DNA from: Nocardia seriolae NBRC 15557
Lineage (GTDB): Bacteria > Actinomycetota > Actinomycetes > Mycobacteriales > Mycobacteriaceae
Direction of reading: 5' to 3'
Assembly (NCBI RefSeq): GCF_007990715.1
Contig: NZ_BJWY01000003.1
Coordinates: 59,648 to 123,647, forward strand
DNA length: 64,000 nt
Position 1 is the stretch's first letter; each line of letters starts with the position of its first letter. This document shows positions 15,020-26,657 of the stretch, one piece after another. The notes beneath the pieces were generated by a model. It saw only the letters and a list, made by a program, of their open reading frames with translations. It made no database searches and was not told where the DNA came from. A program made the translations under genes and the position numbers.

Positions 15020-17533
15020 CTACTGCTTCGCCGAACCGCTGGTGTCATCTTCGGCAACCTGGTCGGGCTCATCCGCGTTCCGAGCGATCGCGAGCAAAGT
15101 ATCGCCCTCGCCGAGGTTCATCAACCGCACGCCCTTGGTTTGACGGCCGGCCTTGCGAACCTGGTGTGCGAGCGTGCGAATGACACCGCCGCCCGACGTG
15201 ATCGCATACAGCTCATCATCGTCATTGACGATGAGCGCTCCGACAAGACTGCCACGCTTCTCGTCGTACTGAATCGTCAGCACGCCCTTGCCGCCACGAC
15301 CCTGCGCGGTGTACTCCTCGATGGCCGTGCGCTTGGAGTACCCACCCGCGGTCGCGACAAGCAGATAGATGCCCTCCTCGTCGCGAACCACATTGAGCGA
15401 CAACAGTTCATCGTCGGCATTGAAGCGCATGCCCTGCACGCCGGAGGTGGCCCGGCCCATGGGGCGCAGCACCTCGTCATTGGCGGAGAAGCGGATGGAC
15501 TGGCCGTGCGCCGAGACGAGCAGCAGGTCGTCCTCGGCCGAACACAGTGCCGCGCCGACCAATTCGTCCTCGTCGCGCAGATTGACCGCCACGATGCCGC
15601 CGGTGCGGTTGGAGTCGAAGTCGGTCAGCTTGGACTTCTTCACCAGGCCCTTGCGGGTGGCCAGCACCAGGTAGGGCGCGTCCTCGTAGGACTTGATCTG
15701 GATGACCTGGGCGATCTTCTCGTCCGGCTGGAAGGCCAACAGGTTGGCCACGTGCTGGCCGCGCGCGGTGCGGTTGGCCTCGGGCAGCTCGTACGCCTTG
15801 GCCCGGTAGACCCGGCCCTTGTTGGTGAAGAAGAGCAGCCAGTCGTGGGTCGAGGTGATGAAGAAGTGCTTGACGATGTCGTCCTGCTTGAGGCCCGCGC
15901 CCTGCACGCCCTTGCCGCCGCGCTTCTGCGAACGGTAGAGGTCGGTCTTGGTGCGCTTGGCGTAGCCGGTCTCGGTGATCGTCACGACCACGTCCTCGCG
16001 GGCGATCAGATCCTCGTCCTGCACGTCGCCGTCGGCCGCGATGATCTTGGTGCGGCGCTCGTCGCCGTACTTGTCGACGATCTCGGCCAATTCGGCACGG
16101 ACGATCGAGCGCTGGCGCTCCGGCTTGGCCAGAATGTCGTTCAAATCGGCGATCTCGGCCTCGATCTGGGCCAACTCGTCGAGGATCTTCTGCCGCTCCA
16201 GGGCCGACAGGCGGCGCAGCTGCATGTCGAGGATCGCGGTCGCCTGGACCTCGTCGATCTCCAGCAGCTGCATCAGGCCGGTGCGGGCGGTCTCGGTGTC
16301 GGCCGAGCGGCGGATCAAGGCGATGACCGCGTCCAGCTGATCGAGCGCCTTCACCAAACCGCGCAGGATGTGGGCCCGCTGCTCCGCCTTGCGCAGCAGG
16401 TAGCGGGTACGCCGGACGATCACTTCCAACTGGTGATTCACATACAGCCGGATCATCTGATCCAGGCGCAGCGTGCGCGGCACCTTGTCGACGATCGAGA
16501 GCATGTTGCAGCCGAAGGAGGTCTGCAGCTGGGTGTGCTTGTAGAGGTTGTTCAGCACCACCTTGGCGATGGCGTCGCGCTTCACCGTGACGACGATGCG
16601 CAGACCCACGCGGTCGGAGGACTCGTCGTGGATGTCGGAGACGCCCGCGATCTTGCCGTCCTTCACCTGCTCGGCGATCGCGTTGATGAAGTTGTCGGTA
16701 TTGACCTGGTACGGCAGCTCGGTGATGACGATCGTGGTGCGACCCCGGTTGTCCTCCTCGATCTCCACCACACCGCGCATGCGGACCGAACCGCGACCGG
16801 TGGTGTAGGCGTCGATGATGCCCTGGGTGCCCACGATCAGGCCCGCGGTCGGGAAGTCCGGGCCCTTCACGCGCTCGATGCACGCGGCGAGGGTGGCCTC
16901 CTCGTCGGCGTCGTGATTGTCCAGCGCCCAGTAGATGGCCTCGGCCAGCTCGTTCAGGTTGTGCGGCGGGATGTTCGTCGCCATACCGACGGCAATACCG
17001 TTGGAGCCGTTCATGAGCAGGGCGGGCACCCGGCTCGGCAGAACGGTCGGCTCCTGGGTCTTGCCGTCGTAGTTCGGGATGAAATCGACCGTCTCGTGGT
17101 CGATTTCGCGCAGCATCTCCATCGCCAGCGGGGTCAGGCGGCACTCGGTGTAGCGCATGGCGGCCGCGCCGTCGTTGCCGCGGGAACCGAAGTTGCCCTG
17201 GCCGTCGACCAGCGGGTAGCGCAGCGCCCACGGCTGCGCCATGCGCACCAGGGTGTCGTAGATCGCGGTGTCACCGTGCGGGTGGTAGTTACCCATGGTG
17301 TCGGCGACCGGGCGCGCGGACTTCACGTAGCCGCGGTCCGGGCGGTAGCCGTTGTCGTACATCGCGTACAGGATTCGCCGGTGCACCGGCTTGAGGCCGT
17401 CGCGCACCTCGGGCAGCGCGCGGCCCACGATCACGCTCATGGCGTAGTCGATGTAGGAGTTCTGCATCTCCTGCTGGATGTCGACCGGCTCGATGCGGTC
17501 GCCACCCGAAGGCGGAAGCGAAGTCTCAGTCAT
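15020..17533 (-). CDS. gyrA: DNA gyrase subunit A
   Basis: Breakage-reunion subunit of 837 aa. The N-terminus contains [24 protein letters not shown], the quinolone pocket [19 protein letters not shown], and the active-site tyrosine region [11 protein letters not shown]. The GyrA box is visible as QKRGGKG in the C-terminal beta-pinwheel, which wraps DNA and allows negative supercoiling. There is no intein, unlike some mycobacterial gyrA. The position equal to E. coli Ser83 is threonine here. It lies downstream of gyrB in the usual operon, with 77 bases between the genes. Confidence 0.98.
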   Translation of the reverse strand: MTETSLPPSGGDRIEPVDIQQEMQNSYIDYAMSVIVGRALPEVRDGLKPVHRRILYAMYDNGYRPDRGYVKSARPVADTMGNYHPHGDTAIYDTLVRMAQPWALRYPLVDGQGNFGSRGNDGAAAMRYTECRLTPLAMEMLREIDHETVDFIPNYDGKTQEPTVLPSRVPALLMNGSNGIAVGMATNIPPHNLNELAEAIYWALDNHDADEEATLAACIERVKGPDFPTAGLIVGTQGIIDAYTTGRGSVRMRGVVEIEEDNRGRTTIVITELPYQVNTDNFINAIAEQVKDGKIAGVSDIHDESSDRVGLRIVVTVKRDAIAKVVLNNLYKHTQLQTSFGCNMLSIVDKVPRTLRLDQMIRLYVNHQLEVIVRRTRYLLRKAEQRAHILRGLVKALDQLDAVIALIRRSADTETARTGLMQLLEIDEVQATAILDMQLRRLSALERQKILDELAQIEAEIADLNDILAKPERQRSIVRAELAEIVDKYGDERRTKIIAADGDVQDEDLIAREDVVVTITETGYAKRTKTDLYRSQKRGGKGVQGAGLKQDDIVKHFFITSTHDWLLFFTNKGRVYRAKAYELPEANRTARGQHVANLLAFQPDEKIAQVIQIKSYEDAPYLVLATRKGLVKKSKLTDFDSNRTGGIVAVNLRDEDELVGAALCSAEDDLLLVSAHGQSIRFSANDEVLRPMGRATSGVQGMRFNADDELLSLNVVRDEEGIYLLVATAGGYSKRTAIEEYTAQGRGGKGVLTIQYDEKRGSLVGALIVNDDDELYAITSGGGVIRTLAHQVRKAGRQTKGVRLMNLGEGDTLLAIARNADEPDQVAEDDTSGSAKQ

Positions 17534-17610
17534 GAATTGTCTCCGTCAGAAGTTGTGGATGGTCCTCGCGGCGCGCACGCAGCAACCCGAAAGGCCGCTG
17601 CCAGCGCGAA

Positions 17611-19725
<2,115 letters not shown>

Positions 19726-19768
19726 TCAGACACAGTCTGCTCGAGCAATCAGACAGTGTCTGCTCGAG
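19726..19768. repeat. Two 20-bp direct repeats with internal dyads upstream of gyrB
   Basis: TCAGACACAGTCTGCTCGAG (19726-19745) and TCAGACAGTGTCTGCTCGAG (19749-19768) differ at three positions and start 23 bases apart. Each contains an imperfect palindrome CAGACA..GTCTG. They lie 64-107 bases before the gyrB start, in promoter or operator range. Confidence 0.75.
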
Positions 19769-20013
19769 AATTACGGGGGCTCACGCGCAGGCGCTGCGGA
19801 ACGCGCCGGGAGGTATCGCCGCTAGTTACTCCCCCATCCTACTGGTACGACCGACAGAGAACGCACCTATGACACCCCTGAGTGGGCCGTACGGTCATGA
19901 AATCGACCAGCGATATGACCCGTTATGGGCACAGGGGGTTCCGAGGGCGCCAGCGGGCGATGCGAGCGTGCCCGCGAGATCGTTTGCGCGAGGGTTCGCG
20001 GCGATCTTCCGAA

Positions 20014-20029
20014 GGTTCCACGTGAAACC
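20014..20029. promoter_or_regulatory. parS site (canonical core)
   Basis: GGTTCCACGTGAAACC contains the full 14-base parS core GTTNCACGTGAAAC. It lies in the gyrB-dciA gap, which otherwise holds only gyrB promoter sequence; no gene is seen in 19663-20034. Confidence 0.85.
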
Positions 20030-20034
20030 GAAAA

Positions 20035-20619
20035 CTATCCGTACGTGTCTCGCGGACCTCTGCCTTTGACGTGGCGGTCGCCGTGCCGCCAACTCGGCGC
20101 GGTCGGGCCGTTGATCTTCAGCTGTTTGACCACGCCGTTGCCCACCGCGGCGGCGATCTTGGCCAGGATCTGCGACTGGAACATGCGCAGCTGGGTCGCC
20201 CAGGCCGTGGACTCGGCCTGAATGCTCAGAATTCCGTTCTCCAGCGAGATGGGGGTGGCATGCGAGGCGATGTCCTCACCGACCACGCTGGCCCAGCGGC
20301 CGAAGACCGTGCCCTCGGCGACCTTGCCCGACCAGCCGCGCCCCTTCGCCAACTGCATGGCCAGGGACGAAAGAGTCTGGGGATCGCGATCATCCGGGTG
20401 CGCACCCGACCAGCCGGAGCGGCGACGCAGCGAGCGGATGCCGCCCTTGCGCGGCGAGGCCCGGCCCTGACCGACCGATTTACCGGCCGCCCGGGCTGCC
20501 GCGCGAGCCTCCTCGAGGGCGCGGCGCGCGAGGTCGACACCGCGCAATTCGGGCTCGGGACCGGCCGCGGAATTCGGCTCGGAACTCATGCGGTCGTCGG
20601 CTTCCGGCTGGTCGGCCAT
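20035..20619 (-). CDS. dciA: DciA family replicative-helicase loader (DUF721)
   Basis: Protein of 194 aa, ortholog of Rv0004. The N-terminal half is basic and probably disordered. The C-terminal KH-like DUF721 domain (about 95-180) is visible as [45 protein letters not shown]. In bacteria lacking DnaC/DnaI, DciA interacts with DnaB and assists its loading at oriC. The ATG at 20619 is chosen because GGAAGGAA precedes it by six bases. It belongs to the dnaN-recF-dciA cluster next to the origin. Confidence 0.93.
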   Translation of the reverse strand: MADQPEADDRMSSEPNSAAGPEPELRGVDLARRALEEARAAARAAGKSVGQGRASPRKGGIRSLRRRSGWSGAHPDDRDPQTLSSLAMQLAKGRGWSGKVAEGTVFGRWASVVGEDIASHATPISLENGILSIQAESTAWATQLRMFQSQILAKIAAAVGNGVVKQLKINGPTAPSWRHGDRHVKGRGPRDTYG

Positions 20620-20702
20620 CCACAGTTCCTTCCACATCTGGGAATCCCGATGATCACTCTCGGTTCGTCACGTGATCTCTGGGTTCGTCAGGTGATTCTG
20701 CC

Positions 20703-21920
20703 TCATGGCACCGACGGACTCGCCGCATCGGCGATCCGCGACGCGCGATGATCGGCCTCGCCCGTGGTTTCCACGCGCAGCGGCGCGGCCTCCAATTCGG
20801 CGGGGACGTCCTCGGGCACCGCGGCCGTGATCAAGACCTGCTCGGCCCCGGCCGCCACCGCGGCCAGTGCGGCGCGGCGGCGGCGGTCGAGTTCGGCGAA
20901 CACGTCGTCGAGGATCAGCACCGGATCGGATCCGGCCGTGCGCAGCAGTTCGAACGCGCCGAGCCGCAGCGCCAGCGCGAAGGACCAGGATTCGCCGTGA
21001 CTCGCGAAGCCCTTGGCGGGGGCCGAGCCCAGCATCAGCTCCAGATCATCGCGATGCGGGCCGACCAGGCAGACCCCGCGCTCCAATTCCTTGGAACGTG
21101 CGGCGGCCAACTCCCGCAACAGGATCGCTTCCAGTTCCGATTCGTCCTCAGGCTGTGGAGAACGGGCGGGATCCAGCAGCTCCGGCGGCAAACTCGCACT
21201 TCGGTAACCGATTGTGGCGGGCCGGGATTCGGGAGCGATACCTGAATAAGCCTGTGCAAGATGTGGATAAAGCTCGTGCACCAACCGCAGCCGCTGCGCC
21301 AGCAACACCGCCCCGTGCGCGGCCAGGTGCCCGTCCCACACGTCGAGAGTGCTCAGCTCCGAGCCGGATTCCGAGCCGGCCCGGAGGCCGCGCGACCCCG
21401 AACGGGCATTGCGCCCAGCGGTTTTCAACAGTGCCGAGCGCTGCCGCAGCACCTTGTCGTAATCCGCGCGCACCCCGGCCAGCCGGGGCAGCCGGGCGGT
21501 GGCCAGCTCGTCCAGGAAGCGCCGCCGCTCCCCCGGATCCCCGCGCACCAGCGATAGATCCTCCGGGGCGAACAGGACCGTCTGCAGGATCCCCAGGATC
21601 TCCCGTGGCCGCCGCACCGGGGAGCGATTGATCTGAGCGCGATTGGCCGTGCCCTGATTCAGCTCCATGTCCACCCGGAGCTCGCGGCCGGTATTGACGA
21701 CCGTCGCACCGATGCGCGCCTTCGGCGCACCGATGCGGATCAGCGGGGCATCGGCCGCCACCCGGTTTGAACCGAGTGTGGACAGATAGCCGATGGCCTC
21801 GATCAGGTTGGTCTTGCCGTTCCCGTTCGACCCCAGGAAAACCGTTCTACCGGGTGAAAGTTCGAGCTCGGCGGCTTCCCAGGAGCGGAAATCGCGCAGC
21901 GACAGCGCACGCACGTGCAT
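20703..21920 (-). CDS. recF: DNA replication and repair protein RecF
   Basis: SMC-like ATPase of 405 aa that helps load RecA at gaps and restart forks. It starts [14 protein letters not shown], with Walker [27 protein letters not shown], the signature region in [18 protein letters not shown], and Walker [22 protein letters not shown]. It lies 58 bases downstream of dnaN on the same strand, as in all Mycobacteriales. The length is slightly above the mycobacterial form (385 aa). Confidence 0.97.
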   Translation of the reverse strand: MHVRALSLRDFRSWEAAELELSPGRTVFLGSNGNGKTNLIEAIGYLSTLGSNRVAADAPLIRIGAPKARIGATVVNTGRELRVDMELNQGTANRAQINRSPVRRPREILGILQTVLFAPEDLSLVRGDPGERRRFLDELATARLPRLAGVRADYDKVLRQRSALLKTAGRNARSGSRGLRAGSESGSELSTLDVWDGHLAAHGAVLLAQRLRLVHELYPHLAQAYSGIAPESRPATIGYRSASLPPELLDPARSPQPEDESELEAILLRELAAARSKELERGVCLVGPHRDDLELMLGSAPAKGFASHGESWSFALALRLGAFELLRTAGSDPVLILDDVFAELDRRRRAALAAVAAGAEQVLITAAVPEDVPAELEAAPLRVETTGEADHRASRIADAASPSVP

Positions 21921-21978
21921 CCGGTCAGTCCATGTTTTTCACAGGTTTGTCAACACTGTGCACAGGTGAGTCGCCTGA

Positions 21979-23148
21979 TCAGCCCGGCAACCGCACCGGC
22001 ATCAGCAGGTAGATGTAGTTGCCGGACAGCGCGGAGAACGCACCGGACTCCAGCTGCGCGGGCTCCTCCTCCGGAGCCGGCAGGAACACCGCCGGACGGC
22101 TGGGAGTCGTGAATCCGAAGGTCACCCGGTCCGAATGCGCGGCGGACAGGCCGTCGAGCAGGTAGCCCGGGTTGAAGGCGATGGTCAGCGGCTCACCGCG
22201 GAAGTCGGCCTCCAGCCACTCCTCGGCGCGGCCGGCGTCGTCGCCACCGGCGGAGAGCAGCAGGCCCTCCTCCGAGAACTCCAGCCGCACCTGGGCGCCG
22301 CGCTCGGCCACCAGGGCCACGCGCTTGATGGCCTCGGTCAGCGTGCTCACCGCGAGGGTGGCGATGGAGGTGTGCTCCTTGGGGAGCAACTGGCGGAACT
22401 TGGGGAATTCCGCGTCGAGCAGGCGGGTGGTGGTGCGGCGGCCGCCGTTCACGATGCCGAGCAGGCCGTCGGTGCCGGTTCCGAAGGCCAGCTGCACCGG
22501 CTGATCGGACGCACCGAGGGTTTTCGCGGACTCGGACAGGGTGCGGGCCGGGATCAGCACCGCGGTCTCCACATCGGCGCGGCCCGGCTGCCATTCCAGC
22601 TCGCGCACGGCCAGACGGAAACGGTCGGTCGCGGCCAGGACCACCTTGGGGCCCTCGATCTCGACACGGATGCCGGTGAGCATGGGGAGCGTGTCATCGC
22701 GCCCGGCGGCCACGGCCACCTGGGAGACCGCCGCGGAGAACAGGTCCACCGCGAGCTCGCCCGTCTGGGGAGGAAGCTCGGGAAGCTGGGGGTAATCCTC
22801 GACCGGCATGGTCGGCAGCGAGAACTTCGCACTGCCGCAGGCGATCAGCACGCGGGTGCCGTCCACCGACACATCGACGGGCTTGTTGGAAAGCGCCTTG
22901 GTGATGTCGGCCAGCAGGCGGCCCGACACCAGCACCTGACCCGGACCGGCGACCTCGGCGGCCACGCGCATCTGCGCGGAGACCTCGTAGTCGAAGCCGG
23001 AGACCGTCAGGCCGTCCTCGTCAGCCACGAGGAGCACACCACCGAGCACAGGGACCGGAGGCCGCGACGGCAGGCTGCGGGCCACCCAGGCTACGGATTC
23101 GGCGAAGTCCTCGCGGGCGACCCGAAACTTCATGCTTGCAAGCTCCAT
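21979..23148 (-). CDS. dnaN: DNA polymerase III beta sliding clamp
   Basis: Ring clamp of 389 aa (three clamp domains), tethering DNA polymerase to DNA. The text [35 protein letters not shown] near the N-terminus and the C-terminal [13 protein letters not shown] are diagnostic. The start may be ATG 23148 (MELAS) or ATG 23133 (MKFRV); GGAG lies nine bases before the latter. The upstream gap of 770 bases to dnaA is the replication origin. Confidence 0.97.
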   Translation of the reverse strand: MELASMKFRVAREDFAESVAWVARSLPSRPPVPVLGGVLLVADEDGLTVSGFDYEVSAQMRVAAEVAGPGQVLVSGRLLADITKALSNKPVDVSVDGTRVLIACGSAKFSLPTMPVEDYPQLPELPPQTGELAVDLFSAAVSQVAVAAGRDDTLPMLTGIRVEIEGPKVVLAATDRFRLAVRELEWQPGRADVETAVLIPARTLSESAKTLGASDQPVQLAFGTGTDGLLGIVNGGRRTTTRLLDAEFPKFRQLLPKEHTSIATLAVSTLTEAIKRVALVAERGAQVRLEFSEEGLLLSAGGDDAGRAEEWLEADFRGEPLTIAFNPGYLLDGLSAAHSDRVTFGFTTPSRPAVFLPAPEEEPAQLESGAFSALSGNYIYLLMPVRLPG

Positions 23149-23429
23149 CGCCCGGTCTGTCCTCTCCCAGTGGATTTCGTGAACTCTGCTGATGCTGAAT
23201 CAGCCGCCTACGCAGTCTCGCACAGGGGACTGACAGTGAACCGTACCCGCGTGAGCCTCGAACGCCTACGCCGACCCTCCGGGCCATCCGATGCGCCGGG
23301 ATCGACTCCCCTCCTTACTCCCTGCCTCCCGATCGAGTGTGGAGGAGCTGCCCATCGAACCGTGCTCTCCCAACCCTTGTTTCCACACACCCTGTTTTAG
23401 AAAGACCTTCTCTAGATGAAGAACTGAAG

Positions 23430-23438
23430 TAGTAGTAG
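23430..23438 (+). promoter_or_regulatory. DnaA-trio-like TAG repeats (possible unwinding element)
   Basis: TAGTAGTAG, read 3'-5' as GAT-GAT-GAT followed by GAA, lies 5' of a DnaA-box-like TGTGGACTG at 23452 within the most A/T-rich part of oriC. The order trio then box on this strand matches the basal unwinding system described in Bacillus subtilis, but the gap (13 bases) is longer. Confidence 0.45.
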
Positions 23439-23440
23439 GT

Positions 23441-23459
23441 CCTGTTAGTTCTGTGGACT
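23441..23459 (+). repeat. 19-bp oriC direct repeat, copy 1
   Basis: CCTGTTAGTTCTGTGGACT, identical to 23734-23752. It contains a DnaA-box-like TGTGGACT. Confidence 0.9.
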
Positions 23460-23512
23460 GCGGCCGTTTTCGCAGGTCCGGCGGTGCGGCGGCGTGGGGA
23501 TGTCGTTTGGGT

Positions 23513-23576
23513 GGCTCGAGGATGAACAGCGGATGGCTGTGGAGTTGATCCGCTGTTCCACATTCATCCTCGAGCC
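23513..23576. repeat. 64-bp interrupted inverted repeat in oriC
   Basis: GGCTCGAGGATGAA (23513-23526) pairs with TTCATCCTCGAGCC (23563-23576), and GAACAGCGGAT (23524-23534) pairs with ATCCGCTGTTC (23548-23558). The right arm has a four-base CACA insert that creates a TTCCACA word. The loop holds CTGTGGAGT. It could extrude as a cruciform carrying DnaA-box-like words. Confidence 0.85.
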
Positions 23577-23637
23577 ATCCTCGAGTTGCTCCCCCATTCG
23601 AGGCCCGGTAGCCAACATCAGGATGAAACCGGGGACT

Positions 23638-23687
23638 ACCTCGAGGATTCCTCGAGGAGCTGACAAGGACTCCTCGAGGAATCCACA
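23638..23687. repeat. oriC palindrome cluster A (11/22-bp phased TCCTCGAGGA)
   Basis: ACCTCGAGGA at 23638, TCCTCGAGGA at 23649 and TCCTCGAGGA at 23671 start 11 and 22 bases apart, one and two helical turns. The last is joined directly to ATCCACA (23681-23687), a DnaA-box-like word. Confidence 0.85.
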
Positions 23688-23733
23688 GGGCACAACTGCC
23701 ATCCGGCCTGCTCAGGCCTCGAGGATGAATTCA

Positions 23734-23752
23734 CCTGTTAGTTCTGTGGACT
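23734..23752 (+). repeat. 19-bp oriC direct repeat, copy 2
   Basis: Identical to 23441-23459. Preceded by GCCTCGAGGATGAATTCA instead of the TAG repeats found before copy 1. Confidence 0.9.
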
Positions 23753-23812
23753 ACCACCTGTGCACCACTGTGAGTGGCGACCTGGGGGCAACCCCGTGGA
23801 CAACAGTGGGAA

Positions 23813-23862
23813 TCCTCGAGGAGTCCACAACCTTTCCTCGAGGACTCCTTGAGGAATCCACA
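23813..23862. repeat. oriC palindrome cluster B (22/11-bp phased TCCTCGAGGA)
   Basis: TCCTCGAGGA at 23813 and 23835 and TCCTTGAGGA at 23846 start 22 and 11 bases apart, the mirror of cluster A. The first is fused to GTCCACA (23823-23829) and the last to ATCCACA (23856-23862). Confidence 0.85.
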
Positions 23863-23869
23863 ACCCCGG

Positions 23870-23902
23870 AAAACAAAGAACCCCACGTCAGACGACGTGG
23901 GG
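23870..23902 (-). terminator. Intrinsic terminator of dnaA
   Basis: CCCCACGTC/GACGTGGGG stem with a four-base loop (23881-23902). Read on the minus strand it is followed by TTCTTTGTTTT. It ends 17 bases past the dnaA stop codon and separates dnaA transcription from the origin repeats. Confidence 0.85.
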
Positions 23903-23918
23903 CCCTGTGGACTGTGGA

Positions 23919-25880
23919 TCAGCGCGAACGCTGTTTAATTCGGGCTGTGAGTTCCTGAACCTGGTCGTACACGCGGCGGCGCTCGGTCATCTCCTTGCGC
24001 ACCTTCTTCTCCGCGTACATGACCGTCGTGTGGTCGCGGCCGAAGGCCTGACCGATCTTGGGTAGGGATAGGTCGGTGAGCTCTCGGCACAGGTACATGG
24101 CGATCTGCCGGGCCTGCGCGAGCGGGCGGGCCTTGCCGGGACCGGTGAGCTCCTCGAGCGTGGTGTTGAAGTACTCCGCGGTCACGGCCATGATCGTGGC
24201 CGCCGTGATCTCCAGCGTCGCGGTATCCGGCATGAGATCGCGCAGAACCACCTCTGCCAGTGACAGATCCAGCGGCTGCCCGTTCAAGGACGCGAACGCC
24301 GTGACCCGGATCAGCGCACCTTCCAGCTCGCGGATATTGCGTTCCACCCGGCTGGCGATCAGCTCGAGCACGTCGTGCGGCACGTCCAGGCGGTCCATGC
24401 GCGCCTTCTTGCGCAGGATCGCGATGCGGGTCTCGAGCTCCGGTGGCTGCACATCGGTGATCAGGCCCCACTCGAAGCGGGTGCGCAGCCGCTCCTCCAG
24501 CGTCGCCAGCTGCTTGGGCGGGCGGTCCGAGGACACCACGATCTGCTTGTTGGCGTTGTGCAGGGTGTTGAAGGTGTGGAAGAACTCCTCCTGGATGCCT
24601 TCCTTGCCCTCGATGAACTGGATGTCGTCCACCAGCAGGATGTCGGTCTCGCGGTAGCGGCGCTTGAACGCCACCTTCCGGTCGTCACGCAGCGAGTTGA
24701 TGAAGTCGTTGGTGAATTCCTCGGTCGAGACGTACTTCACCCGCATGCCCGGGAACAGCCGCTGGGCGTAGTGACCGGCCGCGTGCAGCAGGTGGGTCTT
24801 GCCCAAACCCGAGGCGCCCCAGACGAACAGCGGGTTGTAGGCGCGCGCCGGGGCCTCCGCGATGGCCACCGCCGCGGCGTGCGCGAAGCGGTTGGAGGCG
24901 CCGATGACGAAGGTGTCGAAGGTGTACTTGGCGTTCAGGCTGGCCGAGGCGGACGCGGCGGGTGCGGGCTCGCGCTCGGGCGTCCGGTTGAAATAGGTCG
25001 GCCACGAGTTGCGGACATTGACCACCGGCTCGTCGTCGTGCGCCTCGTCCACCGGGCGGCGCGCGGGCTCGTCCGAATAGCGCGGCGGGGCCGGTTCATC
25101 GGAATAGCGCTGGGGAGCGGGTTCGTCCGAGTAGCGCTGGGGTGCGGGCTCATCGGCGTAGCGCTGCGGTGCGGGCCGGGCCGGTTCGTCGTCGGGGTCC
25201 GGCGAGAACAGCGACTCCTGTCCCGGCGGCATGGGCGCGCTGCGGTGATTCTCGCGGCGCCGGGGCGGCGCGGCCGGCTCGCCGACCGGCATCGGCCGCT
25301 CCTGCCCGGCCATCTGACGCTCCGGCGCGGACATCGGCAACTCTTCGGCCATCGGCGGCTGCCCGTAATCCACAGGTGGATAAGCATCGCGCTCGTCGTA
25401 CTCGGCCGGATAGTCCTGTGGAGGCAGGTAACGGGGTGCCGCGTACTCCTGGGGCGCCTGGTACATGGGCTGTGGACGCTCGGCGGCCTGCGGCTCCGGC
25501 GGGTACGCGGCGGGTTCGGGCTCGCGCGGACGTTCCGGGCGGGAGGTCATGCGGGCGTGCCGGGGCGTATTTCCGGAGCGCCCCGCGGGCGGATTCTGCT
25601 GCGCGCGAATGCGCACGCCCAGGCCCTCGACCTGGAGTCCGCGCCGGGCCAGGGAGCGCAGAATGAGTTCCCGCAGATCGCGTTCGACGGTGACCTGCGC
25701 CATCGTGCCCGGCACCGAGAGCAGGGCGAATCCCTGCGCGAAGGTGATCGGTTCGATAGTGTTCAGCCACGCCTTGTGCGCCTTGCTGACCGGCTGGATC
25801 TCCCCATCCGAGGAGCCGCTCGCCAGTTCGGCGATCACCTCCGGCCAGACAGCGGTCAGCACATTCTGCTCGTCGTCCAC
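23919..25880 (-). CDS. dnaA: Chromosomal replication initiator DnaA with expanded domain II
   Basis: AAA+ initiator of about 653 aa that binds DnaA boxes and opens oriC. Domain I (about 1-100) starts [19 protein letters not shown] at a GTG with GGGGAGG upstream. Domain II (about 100-320) is a long Pro/Glu/Arg-rich linker with 9-residue repeats (RYSDEPAPQ). Domain III has Walker [10 protein letters not shown], Walker [10 protein letters not shown] and sensor motifs. Domain IV has the DNA-binding signature [13 protein letters not shown]. It is about 145 residues longer than M. tuberculosis DnaA, entirely because of domain II. The minus-strand frame runs open up to 26753, but the text upstream of 25880 is not DnaA-like. 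Confidence 0.97.
   Translation of the reverse strand: MDDEQNVLTAVWPEVIAELASGSSDGEIQPVSKAHKAWLNTIEPITFAQGFALLSVPGTMAQVTVERDLRELILRSLARRGLQVEGLGVRIRAQQNPPAGRSGNTPRHARMTSRPERPREPEPAAYPPEPQAAERPQPMYQAPQEYAAPRYLPPQDYPAEYDERDAYPPVDYGQPPMAEELPMSAPERQMAGQERPMPVGEPAAPPRRRENHRSAPMPPGQESLFSPDPDDEPARPAPQRYADEPAPQRYSDEPAPQRYSDEPAPPRYSDEPARRPVDEAHDDEPVVNVRNSWPTYFNRTPEREPAPAASASASLNAKYTFDTFVIGASNRFAHAAAVAIAEAPARAYNPLFVWGASGLGKTHLLHAAGHYAQRLFPGMRVKYVSTEEFTNDFINSLRDDRKVAFKRRYRETDILLVDDIQFIEGKEGIQEEFFHTFNTLHNANKQIVVSSDRPPKQLATLEERLRTRFEWGLITDVQPPELETRIAILRKKARMDRLDVPHDVLELIASRVERNIRELEGALIRVTAFASLNGQPLDLSLAEVVLRDLMPDTATLEITAATIMAVTAEYFNTTLEELTGPGKARPLAQARQIAMYLCRELTDLSLPKIGQAFGRDHTTVMYAEKKVRKEMTERRRVYDQVQELTARIKQRSR
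25062..25170 (-). repeat. 27-bp tandem repeats inside dnaA (domain II)
   Basis: Four degenerate units encode [27 protein letters not shown] and RYSDEPARR in tandem, producing an acidic, proline-rich spacer. DNA-level slippage is the likely source of length change. Confidence 0.85.
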
Positions 25881-26000
25881 GAACGTAGTCCTCCCCGGAT
25901 GTAGGTCGATAGAAGCAGACGGTCTCGCTGCTCGGCTCCCCCAGTCACCGGGCGTCGGCGAGGCACCGTCGGCCCTACGAATATGCCACTCCAGGGGTCT

Positions 26001-26030
26001 TTCCACACAATTATCCACAGATGTGGAAAA
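26001..26030. promoter_or_regulatory. DnaA box cluster upstream of dnaA
   Basis: A perfect TTATCCACA (26011-26019) is flanked by TTCCACACA (26001-26009) and, inverted, TGTGGAAAA (26022-26030). Three box-like words lie within 30 bases, about 120-150 bases before the dnaA start, where DnaA autoregulation or a second origin segment would act. The rest of the 25881-26426 gap holds the divergent dnaA and rpmH promoters; no gene is seen. Confidence 0.75.
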
Positions 26031-26248
26031 CCTGGGGATACACGTGTCCGCGTGTCTGATTCCCCGAATCGGGCGCGTACCTGCGGGTTCACAGCTATCA
26101 GCTGGCAAAGTCAACCGCGGCGCGCAGTGGCAGCGTCTCCAAGGACTGGAAAGGACCGTACACGACCACCGCCCCGCGACACGAACCCCCAGCAAGCGCC
26201 ACGCGGAACGATCGATCCAGCTTCGAAATCGGTCGCCTACCCCCGAGT

Positions 26249-26277
26249 TTGACCCTCGTCCAGGGGGTAAGTACCCT
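26249..26277 (+). promoter_or_regulatory. rpmH promoter
   Basis: TTGACC (26249-26254) and TACCCT (26272-26277) with a 17-base spacer. Transcription would begin near 26284 and leave a leader of about 140 bases before rpmH. Confidence 0.65.
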
Positions 26278-26426
26278 TCTACAGTCACCCTATGGTGCGG
26301 TGGCGGCTGTCTGCTGCCCGTGCCGACAAGGGTATTGCGCCGAGGGACGCCCGTCCGTCGAGAGCACCGTTTCACCGAACAGCTTCGGGCGTCAACCGAC
26401 GCCCACCACCTAGAGGAGTGTTGACC

Positions 26427-26570
26427 GTGGCCAAGGGCAAGCGGACGTTCCAGCCGAACAACCGTCGTCGGGCGCGCGTCCACGGCTTCCGTCTCCGGAT
26501 GCGCACCCGTGCGGGTCGCGCCATCGTGTCGGCGCGCCGTGGCAAGGGCCGCGCCAAGCTGACCGCCTGA
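26427..26570 (+). CDS. rpmH: 50S ribosomal protein L34
   Basis: Protein of 47 aa, [20 protein letters not shown] followed by [14 protein letters not shown] and the KGKGR-type basic end, an unmistakable L34. The GTG at 26427 has GAGGAG eight bases upstream. It is first gene of the rpmH-rnpA-yidD-yidC-jag cluster, divergent from dnaA as in most bacteria. Confidence 0.98.
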   Translation: MAKGKRTFQPNNRRRARVHGFRLRMRTRAGRAIVSARRGKGRAKLTA

Positions 26571-26657
26571 TTCGGCTATCCCGGATGCGGCGTCGTATGT
26601 GCGCCTCGCCGTCCGGTCTCCGGTCCCCCATCCGCCCGCAATCCGCTGGATGCTCAG

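Larger units (their letters stand above)
23149..23918. other. oriC: Replication origin oriC (dnaN-dnaA intergenic region)
   Basis: A 770-base noncoding region between dnaN and the dnaA 3' end, the standard origin position in Mycobacteriales. It contains DnaA-box-like RTCCACA/TGTGGAY words at about 23453, 23539, 23556, 23681, 23746, 23797 (TTGTCCACG complement), 23823, 23856, 23906 and 23913. An A/T-rich patch (23394-23453) carries TAGTAGTAG. There is a long inverted repeat (23513-23576), a 19-bp direct repeat (23441 and 23734), and at least ten copies or variants of TCCTCGAGGA. dnaN promoter elements must lie at its left end; none stands out. Confidence 0.9.
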
